64,000 nt of DNA, taken from the NCBI GenBank assembly GCA_963281155.1, contig CAUJLY010000006.1, positions 8,680,001-8,744,000 of the forward strand. The letters run 5' to 3'. Both the position numbers and the translations under genes were made by a program. Source of the stretch: Rhabditophanes sp. KR3021 (taxonomy: Eukaryota > Nematoda > Chromadorea > Rhabditida > Alloionematidae). Shown here in pieces: positions 10,672 through 23,616 of this stretch; the first letter of the stretch is position 1, and every line of letters begins with the position of its first letter. The notes beneath the pieces are model-generated. The model ran no database searches. It had not been told where the DNA came from and saw only the letters and a program-made list of their open reading frames with translations.

Positions 10672-11856
10672 TCAAGATTTAATAAAGAGCTCACCGTCAT
10701 ATCCAACAGCATCATCCCATTCTTCAACAATATTTTGCATGGCTATTGTCAGATAACTTGTTGGAAGGTGGCCAATGTTGACGGCAATATGTTGCAAGAT
10801 GAAAATTCCATCTGGTCCAAGACGGGAAAAGAATTTTTCTTTGTTTCCAGGACTGTTGTGTGTTTTGAGGTAGCCAGAAATTTCGGCACGAGCACGGCTA
10901 GTTATGCACATTGAAATGAACCAGGCAATACAACTGTAGGTGGAGTAGACAGCTACAAATAACATCCAGAACCATAAGAAGAGCATCAACTTTTCGTAAT
11001 AAATGTTTAAGGTTAAGACGCACAAGACAGTGTCTAATTGGATTGAAGCTGGTCTTCTTCTGGAAAAGTCACAATGTGTGATTCTTGGGAAATGTCCAGT
11101 TTCTTGCCAATCTGATCCAGACAACAAATCAGTCAAAATTGATGGCCCCCAAAAGTTATAGGTTGTAGATTGAAGAAGAGAATTCAACAAAATAAACTGA
11201 AACCACGCATTAAGTGTTTGAAAGAATGAAAAAGCCAAATAATAGTAACCAATATTGTGGCCATGCCTTGTTCTTCCTAGCCTAATACCATCCCAAATAT
11301 AAACACCAGCTTTTTCTCTGAAAAAGTTAACTCTCTTGTTGAAAGACAAATTTTGATCTCTAATTTCGTGCCAAAAACGATCTACGTAGCGTACTGATCC
11401 AGTCAAATCGAATCCTGAGAAGGAGGCAATAATTTTCCAAATAAATCTTGGAAAAGAATACATTAGTGCTTGCAACGCAAGAACATATGGTACCCACTGG
11501 TAATAGTTAATGGGCACCTTTCGTCGTTCGTCTTCATCGAAGCTTAGCTGTTCCTCCAGCGGAACAAAGTAGGTACCGTGAAGGTAGCAGTAGTGATTTA
11601 CAAAATCGGACCATGTCTTCGTAAATTGGGCCGGTGTCCAACAAGTAATCGGTTCGCCCCAAAAATGGTTTGTCAAAAGGAGACCTGATCCGAGAGCTAA
11701 CAAGCCAACGGTATATCTTGAATTCAAGCGATCAGCCTAATTTAAAATAAATTAACAATAGTACGAATCCAAACTTACCAAATCTCCCTTAGGTTGCTGA
11801 AAGGCTTTTGAAATCAAGCCATTGACAGAAGAAATAGCTCCAATCTGGCCAGCCAT
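10672..11856 (-). CDS. Innexin gap-junction channel subunit
   Basis: Exons 11779-11856 and 10672-11736, with a 42-nt intron, give 380 aa, normal for an innexin. The start is fixed by an acceptor-like ataattag 3 nt before the ATG. The order is family-typical: N-terminal LADRLNSRYT, TM1, first extracellular loop with two cysteines (TCW...HYCY), the hallmark YYQWVPYVLALQAL entering TM2, an intracellular loop, TM3, a second extracellular loop with two cysteines (ITHCDF...TVLCVL) and TM4 (LWFWMLF). The C-terminal tail is short. Six or eight such subunits form hemichannels and intercellular junctions. The paralogue cannot be fixed from memory; the N-terminus hints at the INX-8/9/21/22 group but this is inference. 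Confidence 0.95.
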
Positions 11857-13350
11857 CTTCTAATTATCGTAAATTTATTACACTGCTCAACTCAAAAAAC
11901 TAATACTCAATATGAGAATAATTAAGAATTTGAATGTGATTTCCTGGATATTTGAAGAAGTGATGCTGAGCAGTAGTTGTAGAAAGCAATCTACTCTAAT
12001 AAATTGAAGAGTCAATTGACAATGTAAAAGCTGATCTAAAACTTTTTGTAACTTCAAATGTATTACAAAATGTTCTACAACAACTTACAAGAGCTCATCC
12101 TCTTTCCTCAATGTATAAACTATTAGATATACAAAGAGACAAGAAGGATGCTTAGGTATTGAAAGTCTTTTTTTGTTGTATTGTATTATACGTAGTTGAT
12201 GGGACCCACAACCCGTTGAAAACAAGAGACGTCAGGCTTATCACGTCTGAGCGGAAATTTCAGTTTAAACTTTGTAATAAAAATGATAGTAATAATGATT
12301 GGAGAACACAATAATTGCTGTAGCGATTCAAAATTATGTAAGATAAGTGCAAACAAGTAATATATTGTTCACATTCTTCTTCATTGCTCACCCAATATCA
12401 CTTTATTGCATATATCATTCACGCTATCTCTTTTACTTTAATGTATTGTGATCAAAGAAGTAACAGCTCGAATTTGTCATATCTTACACGAATTAATTTG
12501 TTGTTAATAAACGGATTATTTTGATGCATATTTTATTATCGTAAAAATTGGTTTCTGCAAATAACTACTATTATACAGAAATATTGTTAAACCATTAAAT
12601 GTTGGTGTTTCTCTAAGGAAATCTTTGATTTTAAAGCGCCCATGCAATTTAGCTAAGTGGTTGGTTGATCAAATGATCTTTTTATAATTCTCTATAAGCA
12701 ATAATGTAATTTACTTACATTAGGAAAGAATCAATTTACATTACATATTCTAAAAATGCTTCCTCATTTTACATAGTTTGTCGAACTAATTTAAATCATT
12801 TGATCTGAAGCTCAAAGAAAACACAAATCATTAAACCTCGCTTAAATATCGAAATTCCAGCTTAATTTGTAATTTAGTCTTTTAATAATAAAAATTAATA
12901 TACAAAAACAAACAAGACTACGGAGAGTACGTCTTACTGTTGGTTAACAATAAAAATAAACAATCTTTAATTATCTTAGTTTTTCTTTTGATTCTTAAAG
13001 ACTAATTGATGTGGACGTACAATAAAAATGTAGTTAATATTCACTTTTGCAATTGACAAAAAGTATAAATAATTATAGAGAAGACAAAATGTGTGGTTGA
13101 TGGCAATTACTTGATTTTAAAAAGTTACTTTTCGGCTGATAATTGAAACAGGCAGTAATATTGGATTGTAATCTTTGCCTTAGCAATTACTTGGGTTTTA
13201 AGAAGTTTCCATTTATTACACAATTTAGTATCACGTCTATTTGTCAAACATTAGAATATATTCTTCTTTGAACACCTAACACTTTCAAGATACTTGTAAT
13301 CTGAAACTTTTACCCTTTTTCAATATAATTACAAGGTCTATACCAACACA
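11857..13350. other. Divergent intergenic region, nothing recognised
   Basis: About 1.5 kb between the innexin and the 13.4-kb gene. No reading frame or repeat of note. It should contain both promoters. Confidence 0.5.
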
Positions 13351-14439
13351 ATGCGTCTTCTTTTCTTAATTCAAATCAAAGAACAGCATACAATCATTTG
13401 TGGCTTTTCAATTCCAAATCGAATTCTTTGTGCTCTTTTTGGATTGGGTCAACTTACCATCTTGATAGCTTCTTTCGGCCAGCATATTTACTCTTATATA
13501 AAGTTTAAGCAAATATTCCATTGTCAATCAGACATACCTGTTAATGCTACTTTGGAGGAAAAGTTCATGGCGTGGGACGTGGTGATTTATGATTTCGGCT
13601 TGATGCACACAATTTTGGGGACAAACGAGTGCATTGCAAATTATTTAGATGGAGGATACATGAGAGCCATGTGGTGTCTTGAACAATCGGCTGCCCTTCT
13701 TTTAATGATGCTGAATTTGTCATGTTGTCAAAAAATTGTTTGGTTGATGTGGCCAGGTACGTTTTTATCTGAATAATGACAAAAATAAAATTTGACAAAA
13801 GTGTCATATGCACAGTATGGTGTAGTTTATACTTATCATAAAAATATACAAAGGCCTCTTTATTGCCCCTGATACAGATGTTTTTAAAGCAAAAATAATA
13901 ATAAGCGAAGTGCGTGGGTAATCAAAAATAAAAAAGCCATAAACAATTTTAATGATTCTTTATATTATTTTGTGTTTGATTGAATAAACTCTTTTTTTAT
14001 TTAAGGTTTGTTAATGGAAAGTTCATATGCCTTAGGAATGTCAATTTTGACGATGGCAACTGCACCCAAAATATTAGAAGCTATGGGTAGTAAAGCTAAT
14101 AATGATTTGGCTATGGCAATGGTAATCTACGTGACAGGATTTATTTTAAATTGGATGTTTACGCTCGTAATGTGGCACTATTATTGGCATATCGAATCTA
14201 TATATGCACCTCCGGTTGTTGTTCAAACTGTTCCAAAAATTAACAGAAAATCAAGGACGTCGATGTCACTACATGTGAGTGCTGCTTCAGCTATTAGAAA
14301 GCCCCCGCCACTCTCAAATGATTTAGAATCTTCTTTACTACTTCAATCTGCTCCGAAATTTCGTAAATATAAAAATGAAAGCAGATGTCAAAAGCAAATT
14401 ATGTTAAATAAGAGTAAAAACCAAATTACAAATGTTTAA
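13351..14439 (+). CDS. Unidentified multi-pass membrane protein
   Basis: Exons 13351-13756 and 14006-14439, with a 249-nt intron (gtacgt...tttaag, phase 1), give 279 aa. An acceptor-like attacaag lies 15 nt before the ATG. The N-terminus is followed by a hydrophobic segment (ILCALFGLGQLTILIASF). A loop with a possible N-glycosylation site and two Cys follows, then hydrophobic stretches around residues 80-105, 110-160 and 175-195, consistent with four membrane spans. The C-terminal 80 residues are polar, basic and Ser-rich, probably cytosolic. The protein-like joint across the intron and balanced composition support a real gene. I do not recognise the family. Confidence 0.7.
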
Positions 14440-16036
14440 TACAACGTTCATGTATAAATTAATTATTATAAATATCCCAAACACATTTCCAAGAATCCTC
14501 GAATACATTAATTTCCAAATTCTAATTTCAATTTAATATCATCTTCCAACTGTTTAATGATCACTTATTAATGGTCTTTATGCATTCGGAAGTGTTTGAA
14601 AACAATTAGATGAATTAATGTGAATTTGCTTTAATGTAGTTGAATTTTCTTTAATATAGTTGAATTTCCTTCAATATAGTTGAATTTGAATTGCTTTAAT
14701 GTGGTTCAATTAATAATATTTCTTGGTCCTAGGTGAAATTTAATATCATGAACATTTTCCAAATTTTTTAGTTTTAATTTCGTATCACTTGCCAATTTTT
14801 AGAAAAAGAGTTGTTTATAGGAAGCCAGTGAATCTCTAGACACATATGTACCTTAGACAAAAAACAAACTTAATTTTAATGTAATTGCAATATAAATTGT
14901 TTTTGGAAATAATGAATAAAAAATGGTATATTTTTTTAGATAAAGCCTTATGGTGAGAATGTTGCGTATACGTTTATTCATTAAATGTTTTATCAAGTGA
15001 AACTAAGTATTTAATCCCGTTTGTGGTCATAACATATCGTTAACAAAGTGTTACGTGAAAATACAGTAAAGGAAACATACTTCCTTTCGAAGGAACAAAT
15101 TAATTTTCTGATATTTACTTTATAAACTTGGCAATTCCCAAGCTGAACACAACAACATGTAACAAAATTCAACGATTAAAGCTATATAAATATATGTCGG
15201 GGGAGGCAAAAAAAATTACATGCTATTTGTTTGCAAAATCGTAGCAAAAAGAGATTTCCCACTTTTTATTTAAAAATGACGCTGAGCAAACAAAAACAAA
15301 TATAATAATGTCACTTTCTTATCCAAAAAACACTCTATTTTCTTTCAAACACGAAATTAAAAGTTATACAAAAGTGATTTTAAATGTTTACATAAAAGTA
15401 TAATGGTAAAAATATGTAGATTTTTTTATAATCTATTCCTAATTGTTGTTTCACTTTGATGTAAATATAAAATAAAAAGGGTATTCACATAGAACAGTAA
15501 ATTGGCTTGAACTTATAAACTGTTTTATTTGTCATATCATTTCAATAAGTTTATTGAAATCAAAAAATGGAACACATGTCAGATAAATAAATGTAGAGGG
15601 TGATACGGAGAAATTGAATGAATGGTTTGAAACATTATATTATATTTAAAATATCATTTTTGCCTTTTTTGAGAGAGAGATCATTACTAAGTGTTTACGT
15701 TTTTTATAATTTTCTGTCAATGACGTTTACATAATTGTTGGTGATTGTGGTGGTGGTTGTAGTTGCGGCATTTGTTTCTTTAAAAAATATAAGTAGCTTT
15801 TATTATTAGTATGATTATCCTTAAGTGCGGGGTTTGTCAGCTAATTTAATCCAATTTCCGTTGTCGACGTTTATAAAGTGCAATATCACTTTGTTTTGCA
15901 TAGATTGCTCATTAATTGGATTGATTATGGGGATAAAGTTTAAAAAAGGTATATGTTCGGTAATTTAATTGGTGTTATTACGGAAATTGTTTTGTAGATT
16001 GTATGCAATTCGAGCCGCAATTGATGACGCCGTGCT
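14440..16036. other. Intergenic region with short tandem repeat
   Basis: No gene seen. A tandem array occurs at 14620-14710, and a G-rich ggtggtggttg patch lies near 15750. Confidence 0.5.
14620..14710 (+). repeat. About 20-bp imperfect tandem repeat, roughly four copies
   Basis: The unit gttgaatttyctttaatata is repeated about four times with small changes and one insertion, just downstream of the 13.4-kb gene. Confidence 0.7.
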
Positions 16037-16401
16037 TTATCCTAAAGTTCCACCGGAAGCCATAACTTTGCAATTCATGTACGCATTCAAAGTTGCTTGG
16101 TAATTGTGCCATAATTTGGGAGACTTCCCTCTAATCATCGTAAGAATTTTGACCACTGTTTCATGATCAATTTCTGGTTCTAAATTTAAAACAACTTAAT
16201 TAACTTACTTCAAATATAAAACATACCAGTGTTAGCTATTTTCTTGACGATTGCTTGAAGTGGATGAGGTCCGCATATGGGATCAACTCCATTTGATATT
16301 GCGCTTAAAGCATTAGGATGGTTTAAAGGTTTTGCTGGGACTAATTGTACCAAAAAGATAAGCGTAATAGCAATACAGGAAATAAAAAATATTTGCTTCA
16401 T
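16037..16401 (-). CDS. Small secreted protein, unidentified
   Basis: Exons 16227-16401 and 16037-16179, with a 47-nt intron (gtatgt...aatttag, phase 1), give 105 aa. Residues 1-23 are a clear signal peptide (MKQIFFISCIAITLIFLVQL then VPAKP). The mature part has two cysteines (ICGPHP and MNCKV), possibly one disulfide, a short basic-hydrophobic helix (LQAIVKKIA) and a second (ETVVKILTMIRGK). There are no dibasic cleavage series typical of neuropeptides. Size and layout suggest a secreted effector, hormone-like or defence peptide, but I cannot assign a family. Confidence 0.7.
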
Positions 16402-18950
16402 TCTATAAGCAAAAATTGGTCAACTTTAAACTCTTTTAAAAAGAATATCCTTCAAAATGATAGTGTAATAATGAGTATCTATGTGATACGAAATTTCGAA
16501 GTGCGTTTAAAGTTTGTATCAACTAGCAAAAGATATTAACACCTGACACATGCAGTAACTTTTCTTCTTGTAACATATCTTAATCCCGATAAACATATCT
16601 ACTGCTCTTTAAACTGTGTTTTTTATTAACAAAAAATATCATTAAAAAGATAAAAGTCTGCGGTTACAAAAAGAATGATAAACTTCCTGCAACTTCCTCG
16701 AATGTGAAAATAAAACAATGCAAAAAAGTATTACCACATTTTTTACCCCAAAACTAAATGGCAATAACCAGAAGTAAATGGTGTAAGATTTGCCACATTT
16801 CAATAGATGTATATGTATTTATAAACATATGGAAATTTCTAAATCAATCATCCTTACCAAATACTCGCCACTTTCTTCTGCATAAAATGAATATAGTGAT
16901 ATGTTAACTGCCACATAACTTAAACACATATAGTGTTCTATATATTTGTAAATTAAAAATAGACTCAAAGGTGGGAATAAATATGGAATGAGGAGAATGT
17001 CGGGTGGATTCTAAAATGAGGAAATTCTCTTTTATATAAATCAGACCTTTCTCGTGATGGGCGACTCTATATTTGAATGTATGTAAATTTAACAAATAAA
17101 AGGGGCGGCTATCTTTCTGAATATGCCACAAAAAATAGTTTGATGCTGTATGGGTATAGAGTAATTATAAGATATAAATTAAGAAAAAATTTAGTCATGA
17201 CCAGAAAATTAGTAAACATTGTCAATAATAATGAATGATAGGGATATAATTATGAAGTTTTTATATATAAAATTATAAATTTGTTGTTATCTAAAAAATG
17301 ATAGCAGAAGCTCATCTTATAAATGACTTACGATAAACAATCTTTTTTTTAAAAAGTCTCAAAGGAATCATATTACTATAATATTTCATAACAATCGTGT
17401 CTTATGCACTACCAAGCAATCAAATTATGTGCGTAGATGATGTTTAATTAAATATTCACACTTTGGTAAGCAACTTATGAGCTTATGATATTAGATACAA
17501 TCATATCTGTCCATGTAGACTAAAAAACACGAATGTTTTTGTTTTTATGTATCCAGAAAATAATGGATGGAACTTTCTTTAGATTAATATTCTATAATTT
17601 AATTAAACAACTCATCTGAAGTTTAATTTTAAGGGAAATGGAAAACATTTAACAGACCTTTTCCTGCCATTTGACGTTAAAAGATCTCTAAATTATATTA
17701 AATTGGAGGACGCAAATGAAGTGTTAAATATTACACACTGACCAGCCACTCTCTAATCAAACTAAAAAATGTAGCGATGAAAGTCTTCCGAAAGGGGAAA
17801 CATTATAATTAGTAACTTCAAAATACAAAATTTTGCGAATCTTAAGTTTTACCAGGGCCTCGTGATGACGACAACCAATTTTTTACTTTTATAAAACTAA
17901 AATACTTTTAAATACTCCCAAACTTGTTCCTTGTCTTTATATAATATTTATTTTTAGAGATCCTCAAAACAAAAATCCTCATGAATTCAAATTAAATAGT
18001 TTGAAGTAGCAATAACATAATTGTATTGAATAATTGTTCATTACCATGCCAAAAGTAAATAAAATACATTTTATTAATAGTTTAAAGAAGTTTTATTACT
18101 CTCCAAATTGGTTAGTGATATACTCGTAAAATACGATTCAATGGACGTAGATAAAAGATTCTGTAATTATATCAAAAAAAGACCCATCCAAATAATATAT
18201 TTTAGAACAAAAAGTTCTCTTTTAATCGCTTAGAGAACCGATTATGGGTGGTGGTACTTAAAATGATGTATTTATAATGCGAATGTACATCATCCTACAC
18301 AATAAGGATAAAAATTTAATAGGAATCTATGATTTTTTGTCACAAAATTACTGTAACATAATTTCTTAAATATTAGACCTTTTAAACATCAAGTCACGTC
18401 AACAATGAAAGAGCAAATATGAATTCGACAAGACAATAGTCATTCCAATTAATAATTCATTTAATATGACGCCATGAACCTCGCAAAAATTGATACAATT
18501 GTTTCACTGATTAAATTTAGAATTAAGATTAGTATATTTATAACTTAGAGAAATTTGCTTTTTTATAGTCCATGTTTTTTACATATACATGCTTGTTCTT
18601 TCCAATTAATGAAAATTTCTTACAAATTAATATTTGTATTTACTTATTAACCCAAATGTGTACTTGATACAAGAAGCAATATGCTTATCAAATATGATAG
18701 CTTGTAGAGTTTTGTAGTAGTAAATTCTACAACAAAAACTTGAATATGCATTAAATGGTTACTTTAAGTAAAAAAATTAAATTATTTTGTAAGTATACCA
18801 TGAATACTACCATCATTATTATGATGTCTACACAAAACTGATTCATAACATACACAATACTATTTTGGATATCTGTCAAAAAGCTTTTTCATAAATATTT
18901 TAGCATCTAAAAATATATATTAAGACTCTCGTATACATATCTTTTTTATT
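16402..18950. other. 2.5-kb intergenic region, nothing recognised
   Basis: Frames such as 16904-17131 (minus) are short, lack conserved motifs and have the flank composition. No RNA gene or clear repeat. Confidence 0.5.
18945..18950 (-). terminator. Polyadenylation signal abutting the receptor stop codon
   Basis: AATAAA follows the TGA stop (18951-18953) with no gap, predicting an exceptionally short 3' UTR of about 15-20 nt. Confidence 0.6.
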
Positions 18951-21274
18951 TCAAAGGACAGATAAGAAAAAGAGCAATGTTGATATGAAGATAAAAGTTG
19001 ATGATATAAGTAGCGATGCTCGATCCACAACAATTGCCATAAATTCATAATCTTTCTCTACTAAATAATCTTCGTGGTCCTTGTCAAATATTTCTTTAAA
19101 TTCCTGAAAAATGGGATGTCAATTTAGGGAAATAGTATGTTTGTAAGGGGGTGATTGAAAAATTGTCTATACTTATGATGTCAAGATGTGAACATTTATT
19201 ATCACCCACTTATTTAATGTTATAAAGTGAACACTTACTTTAATTTCATCCACCATTTGTTCCAGCAATAACAGTTGAGCTAATGAATCTTTGTCAATTG
19301 AGCCATCTTCAGAGCCTTGATATACCAATTCTAAAAGTTCAAAATCTGAGACTTGTCTTCCTAACTTCTCAACATCACAACACAATGTATCTTTGGAATC
19401 TACTTTCATCTCGAAGACAAGTCTTGGTGGACGTCTTATCATACAAATATATGGCATCCACGACAATAGTATTTTTACCATCTATAAATAAAATGTATCC
19501 ATCTTAGTGTCAATTACTATTAATTTAAAGTATCCGAGTATGTAAGAACATGCATAAATTGTTAATTATTCAGAAACAAATGGAAGTTGCAAAAGTTTTG
19601 TAACTGTTTGTGAATAGTTGGACAAATTGCAGACTAGGTTATTTTTGTTAAAGTATATTTACCATATGAGACAAAAAATGACTTTTTGATGATCGGTTAT
19701 GGATGGCAAGACTGACGGTCGTTGATACTACAGATCCTGCTAAATATAAAAGACAGTAGAGAAAGAAAAACCCTGAAAAGTAAATAATTTTGACGTTGCC
19801 AAAAAATCATCCTTTCAACTAACCCAAAAACGGAACTGAGTCTGATGTGGCTGGGGACATTTCCGATACATAATTTTGAAAGATACAAATGGACAACATA
19901 ATTGAAATTTCTATAAAAAAGCAAACCATCATATCCTATTATTTACTTGTGTATTTTGTCGGATTAAAAAGGCATTTTTTAATGATTATAATGATGCTGA
20001 TTAAAAATTTAATTGTAACATACGTAAGCTTGTTTTTTCGCCGGCCTCGCATGGAAAAATAAATCCTATAAGAGTTATTAATGTAATCACTAGACATGGA
20101 ATTATTAAATTGACGCCTGAAAATATGTTTTTTAATTCTATATTTATTATTTTGTTGTTTTCATTTACCATAGTAAAGTGTTTTTCTTTTGATAATAAAT
20201 TGAAAGACCAAATCATAATACGGTTCGGGACAACATTCGTAATGCTAAAAAAAGAACACTAGTGTATCACAAAAAATGGATAAGTAAATAACAATTTTTT
20301 TGAAAAGTAGATGATGTCAATTGGTGTTTCATGTCATACCTGTATATTCCGCATCACATCTTTTGAAACTAACGTCCATTCAGCGTTTGAAAGACATTGT
20401 GACGTATCAAAGCCATTATCATAAGATATTAAGTCAACTTTGGATCCATCATATGTCCAACTTCCTTTAACAAAGATGTTTTTATTATTGTTTTTAGAAA
20501 TAACAACAACATACCAAACTTGAGGTGACAACTTTGGGAATCAAAGGGGAACCAAGCTATGTTCATCAGGCAACTGAATTTATAAATTGCTGGGGGCTTC
20601 CATCTTACGATTCCATCATGATGTACCAGTATATCTACAGGGTATGACGTATCAAAGTCTTCTGCAACAGAGTTATATAAGAGAAGATCCGGTGTCCAAA
20701 TTTGTTCCTTGTGAAACCGAATTTCCTTGATACCGTCATAATTTTTTCGATTCCAAGAAAGTCTTCTATCAAACCATGTCTAAAAATATATTTCCTGATA
20801 ATTAGTGTGTAGTTTGTTTGTAGTGTAAGACAGAATTATTAGTCAATTTATCTTTGGGCTAAGTGTTGTCCAATATTAAGGATTGGTAAGAGCAAAAATT
20901 AATATCAAAAATGATTAAATTTGGAGTCAATTTGATAAATATTTCATGCGCATTAAAATATATTTAAAATTGAATTATCAAAGATGGGGTTAAAGTAGAA
21001 TTATGACAAATGAAGTTAATCAGCTTACAATATTTAATTGAGCGTGCAATTCAATTTGCTGATTTTTTTCATCAACATTAATAATTTGATGGAGTATAAG
21101 ACCCATCATTACTAGTACAGCTTGATTGCCATTGTCGACTGGTCTAGCTAATGTGCTATATTCGGACAATAGCGTTTCATACAATTGAGCTTCGGCGGGA
21201 GAAGCTAAAATCAGCCTTGGAATATAAATTAGTAGCCATAATAATACTGATAAATGATTATATAAAAATTTCAT
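18951..21274 (-). CDS. Nicotinic acetylcholine receptor alpha-type subunit (Cys-loop ligand-gated channel)
   Basis: Nine exons: 21029-21274, 20515-20779, 20340-20464, 20169-20244, 20024-20116, 19824-19910, 19663-19772, 19239-19481 and 18951-19103; 465 aa. The first real ATG is 21274; an earlier in-frame codon is TTG. Signal peptide at residues 1-25. The extracellular domain carries WTPDLLLYNS, the Cys-loop C-x13-C (SCLMNIAWFPFDSQSCHLKF) and the loop-C vicinal cysteines YECCPEPY that define alpha-type subunits. TM1, TM2 (EKTSLQISIMLSICIF), TM3 and a C-terminal TM4 follow, with a cytoplasmic loop between TM3 and TM4. The glutamate before TM2 predicts cation selectivity. TM2 is divergent (Gln at 4', Tyr at 17'). 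Divergent orientation to the WIPI gene. Confidence 0.93.
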
Positions 21275-22426
21275 ATCCAATCGTAAATGCTCAGAAGACT
21301 AAGATTAAACATTAGCTGTTGGTAGTCTTTGATTGTAAAATCAATTCCATTCACTTTCTTTTTGCGCAAAAATACAACATTATTTTAATATCAACATTGT
21401 TTTGAAGATGAATAATAATTTACTTTGGATATATACATCACTTTGAACACTTTCATTGAGTTAGTGGAAAGGAAAGAGAAAGGTTGGGATGTCTGTGTGA
21501 TTTACACAAAGGACTATTTGAAGTAAGATGTGTAAAAAATATATGAAAAATATGTGTTTTGCTGATTTGAAAGTTTCTAGAAATTTGATACCAAGATATT
21601 ACATTAGTTTTGTTTTGATTTTTTTAACTTTATAAATATGAAAACTTTAATCTGTAACAATTTAAAACACTTTCTTAAATATTTGTTTCTATTCCCAACA
21701 TATTCTTTTATGAATTTGTTTTAAATGGCACTATAGTGCGTATATAGTAAAGGGATCAATTTCATATTGCTAGGAAGACATTAAAACCATTGTTTAGCAT
21801 ATATTGTTCAGAATTACCGAAGATTTTAGTTGGGAAATAATTAGTTCTCATTTATTTTGACCTCCAAATAAATAATTTAGGGTTTTCAATCTGAATAATT
21901 TATAAGTGTCTGGAATGCACGATATACTTATCAGAAATGATGAAAGGTCTTACTCAAAATATTGTTTTTACATTATCATATAAACTCTGGAGCAATTTTG
22001 ATGTCTTATTCATATTAATATACAATTCAATCTTTCCAGACGTGTTTTAAAAATATAAAATAATGTAGAATGAATACTCACAATTGTTTGGATACAACAA
22101 CACTTTTTAGAACATTTAAAATGCTCACTTTATACCGTTTAAGGTTGTGAATAAAACAACTTAATCAATTACGTACCTGAAATTTATGAATCACTAAAAA
22201 ACAGTTGCCCGTGTCATATGTCATTCTTTGTGTAACGTTTAAAAAGCATAAATGCTAACAAAACCTTCCACACCATCAAAAACTCATATGATCATGACAT
22301 AGACAGACACACTATCGACTGTCTTACGACGAACTTTGGAGCATTATTAAAACCTTCCACAGTCATATGCTTAGTATTTGCTCACAATAACTTTGAATCA
22401 TTCCTCGTTATAAACATATACGTAAA
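21275..22426. other. Divergent promoter region, receptor and WIPI genes
   Basis: About 1.15 kb without a supportable gene. No clear motif recognised. Confidence 0.5.
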
Positions 22427-23616
22427 ATGACGTCTGGAAAGGATAAAATTTTTTCTATATTTTTTAATAATAGTCAAGGCAAGTTATATTGTTTTTTATT
22501 AATTGATTAATTTGATACTCATTTTTAGATTGTTTTGTGTTGGGGTGTGAAGAAGGAATAAGAATTTACCAAAGTCGTCCTATTCTTGAATTAAGGCATA
22601 TTCGTAAGTTGGAAATTTATTGACAACGTTTAATACTGCATGAATTATTTATAGCTGCTACTATCGTTGGATCAGTCAAAATCGCAAGAATGCTTAATAG
22701 GACCAATATTATTGGATTTGTGTCTGGCGGAAAGCATCCATTTGCATCTGACAATACTGCTCTTATATGGGACGATGAAACTCGCTGTTTAATAACAGAA
22801 ATAATTGTTGGATCGACCATTCACAACTTCTTTTTATCATACACTAAACTGGTAACTGTAGAAAAAACTTATATTTCCATATTTTCTTACCCAAATAAAT
22901 TAGAAAAGTTGCGTGAGGAAAAGATTCAAGGACTGAGTAGTAATGTGATTGCGGTTTGTCCTGATCAAAAGTCTGAAATTATGGTTTACCCGGGGTTGAT
23001 TGTTGGCACAATTTCCATTTTGAATTTATTAAAAACCGAAAAAAACTCAGCAACTGTTCCACTTATCGTTAGTGCGCACAAACATCCTCTTGTTGCTGTT
23101 GCTTTGAACAAAGATGGAACATTGGTTTCTACTGGTTCAACGATGGGAACTTTAGTGAAAGTTTTTTCAACTCGTTCTGGTGATCAAGTAGCCGAATTGC
23201 GTCGCGGTCTTGACAATGTTATCTTGAGATGTCTTTGTTTTTCACTTTGTGGAAATTACGTACTCGCTTCTTCAAATAAGGAAACTGCTCATATCTTTTG
23301 CTTGGAATCAAAACCTCATGACAATCAAAAGTCAATAAAAGATCTAGTTCCACTTATAAACAAAAATGAAAAAAGAAGTGTTCTCAAAGTAGAACTTCCC
23401 CCAGGACAAGGAGACGCTGAATGCGCATTTGTTCCTTCTTCTGTCCCTCATGCTAGCCATAAGCTGGGAAAACCAAACACTTGCCCCTATGATATATTAT
23501 CAATCAGTAAACAAGGCTGCCTTTCTCGTTTTTCAGGTAACGATGCGACCATAAACTTACATGGAACCGTCCTTAATATCGGAGATGATCAATCTTTCTG
23601 GACAGCGCCAATTTAA
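22427..23616 (+). CDS. epg-6: WIPI3/4-type PI3P-binding WD-repeat autophagy protein (EPG-6/WDR45-like)
   Basis: Exons 22427-22478, 22529-22603 and 22655-23616 give 362 aa, close to human WDR45 (about 360). The propeller starts with CFVLGCEEGIRIYQ. The motif ELRRG in the fifth blade is the L/FRRG phosphoinositide-binding motif of PROPPIN proteins. GTLIR/VKVFSTRSG-type and LASSNKETAHIF blades also match. Role: binds PI3P on forming autophagosomes and acts with the Atg2 homologue. Intron 1 starts with GC (AG|gcaagt), so it is a GC-AG intron; splicing there is needed to keep frame (Q-D-C-F). The final intron is canonical. Assignment to WIPI3/4 rather than WIPI1/2 (atg-18) rests on remembered similarity to WDR45. 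Confidence 0.88.

Noticed and set aside
16904..17131. 75-codon minus-strand frame
   Set aside because: No motif, no splice context, and composition like the flanks.
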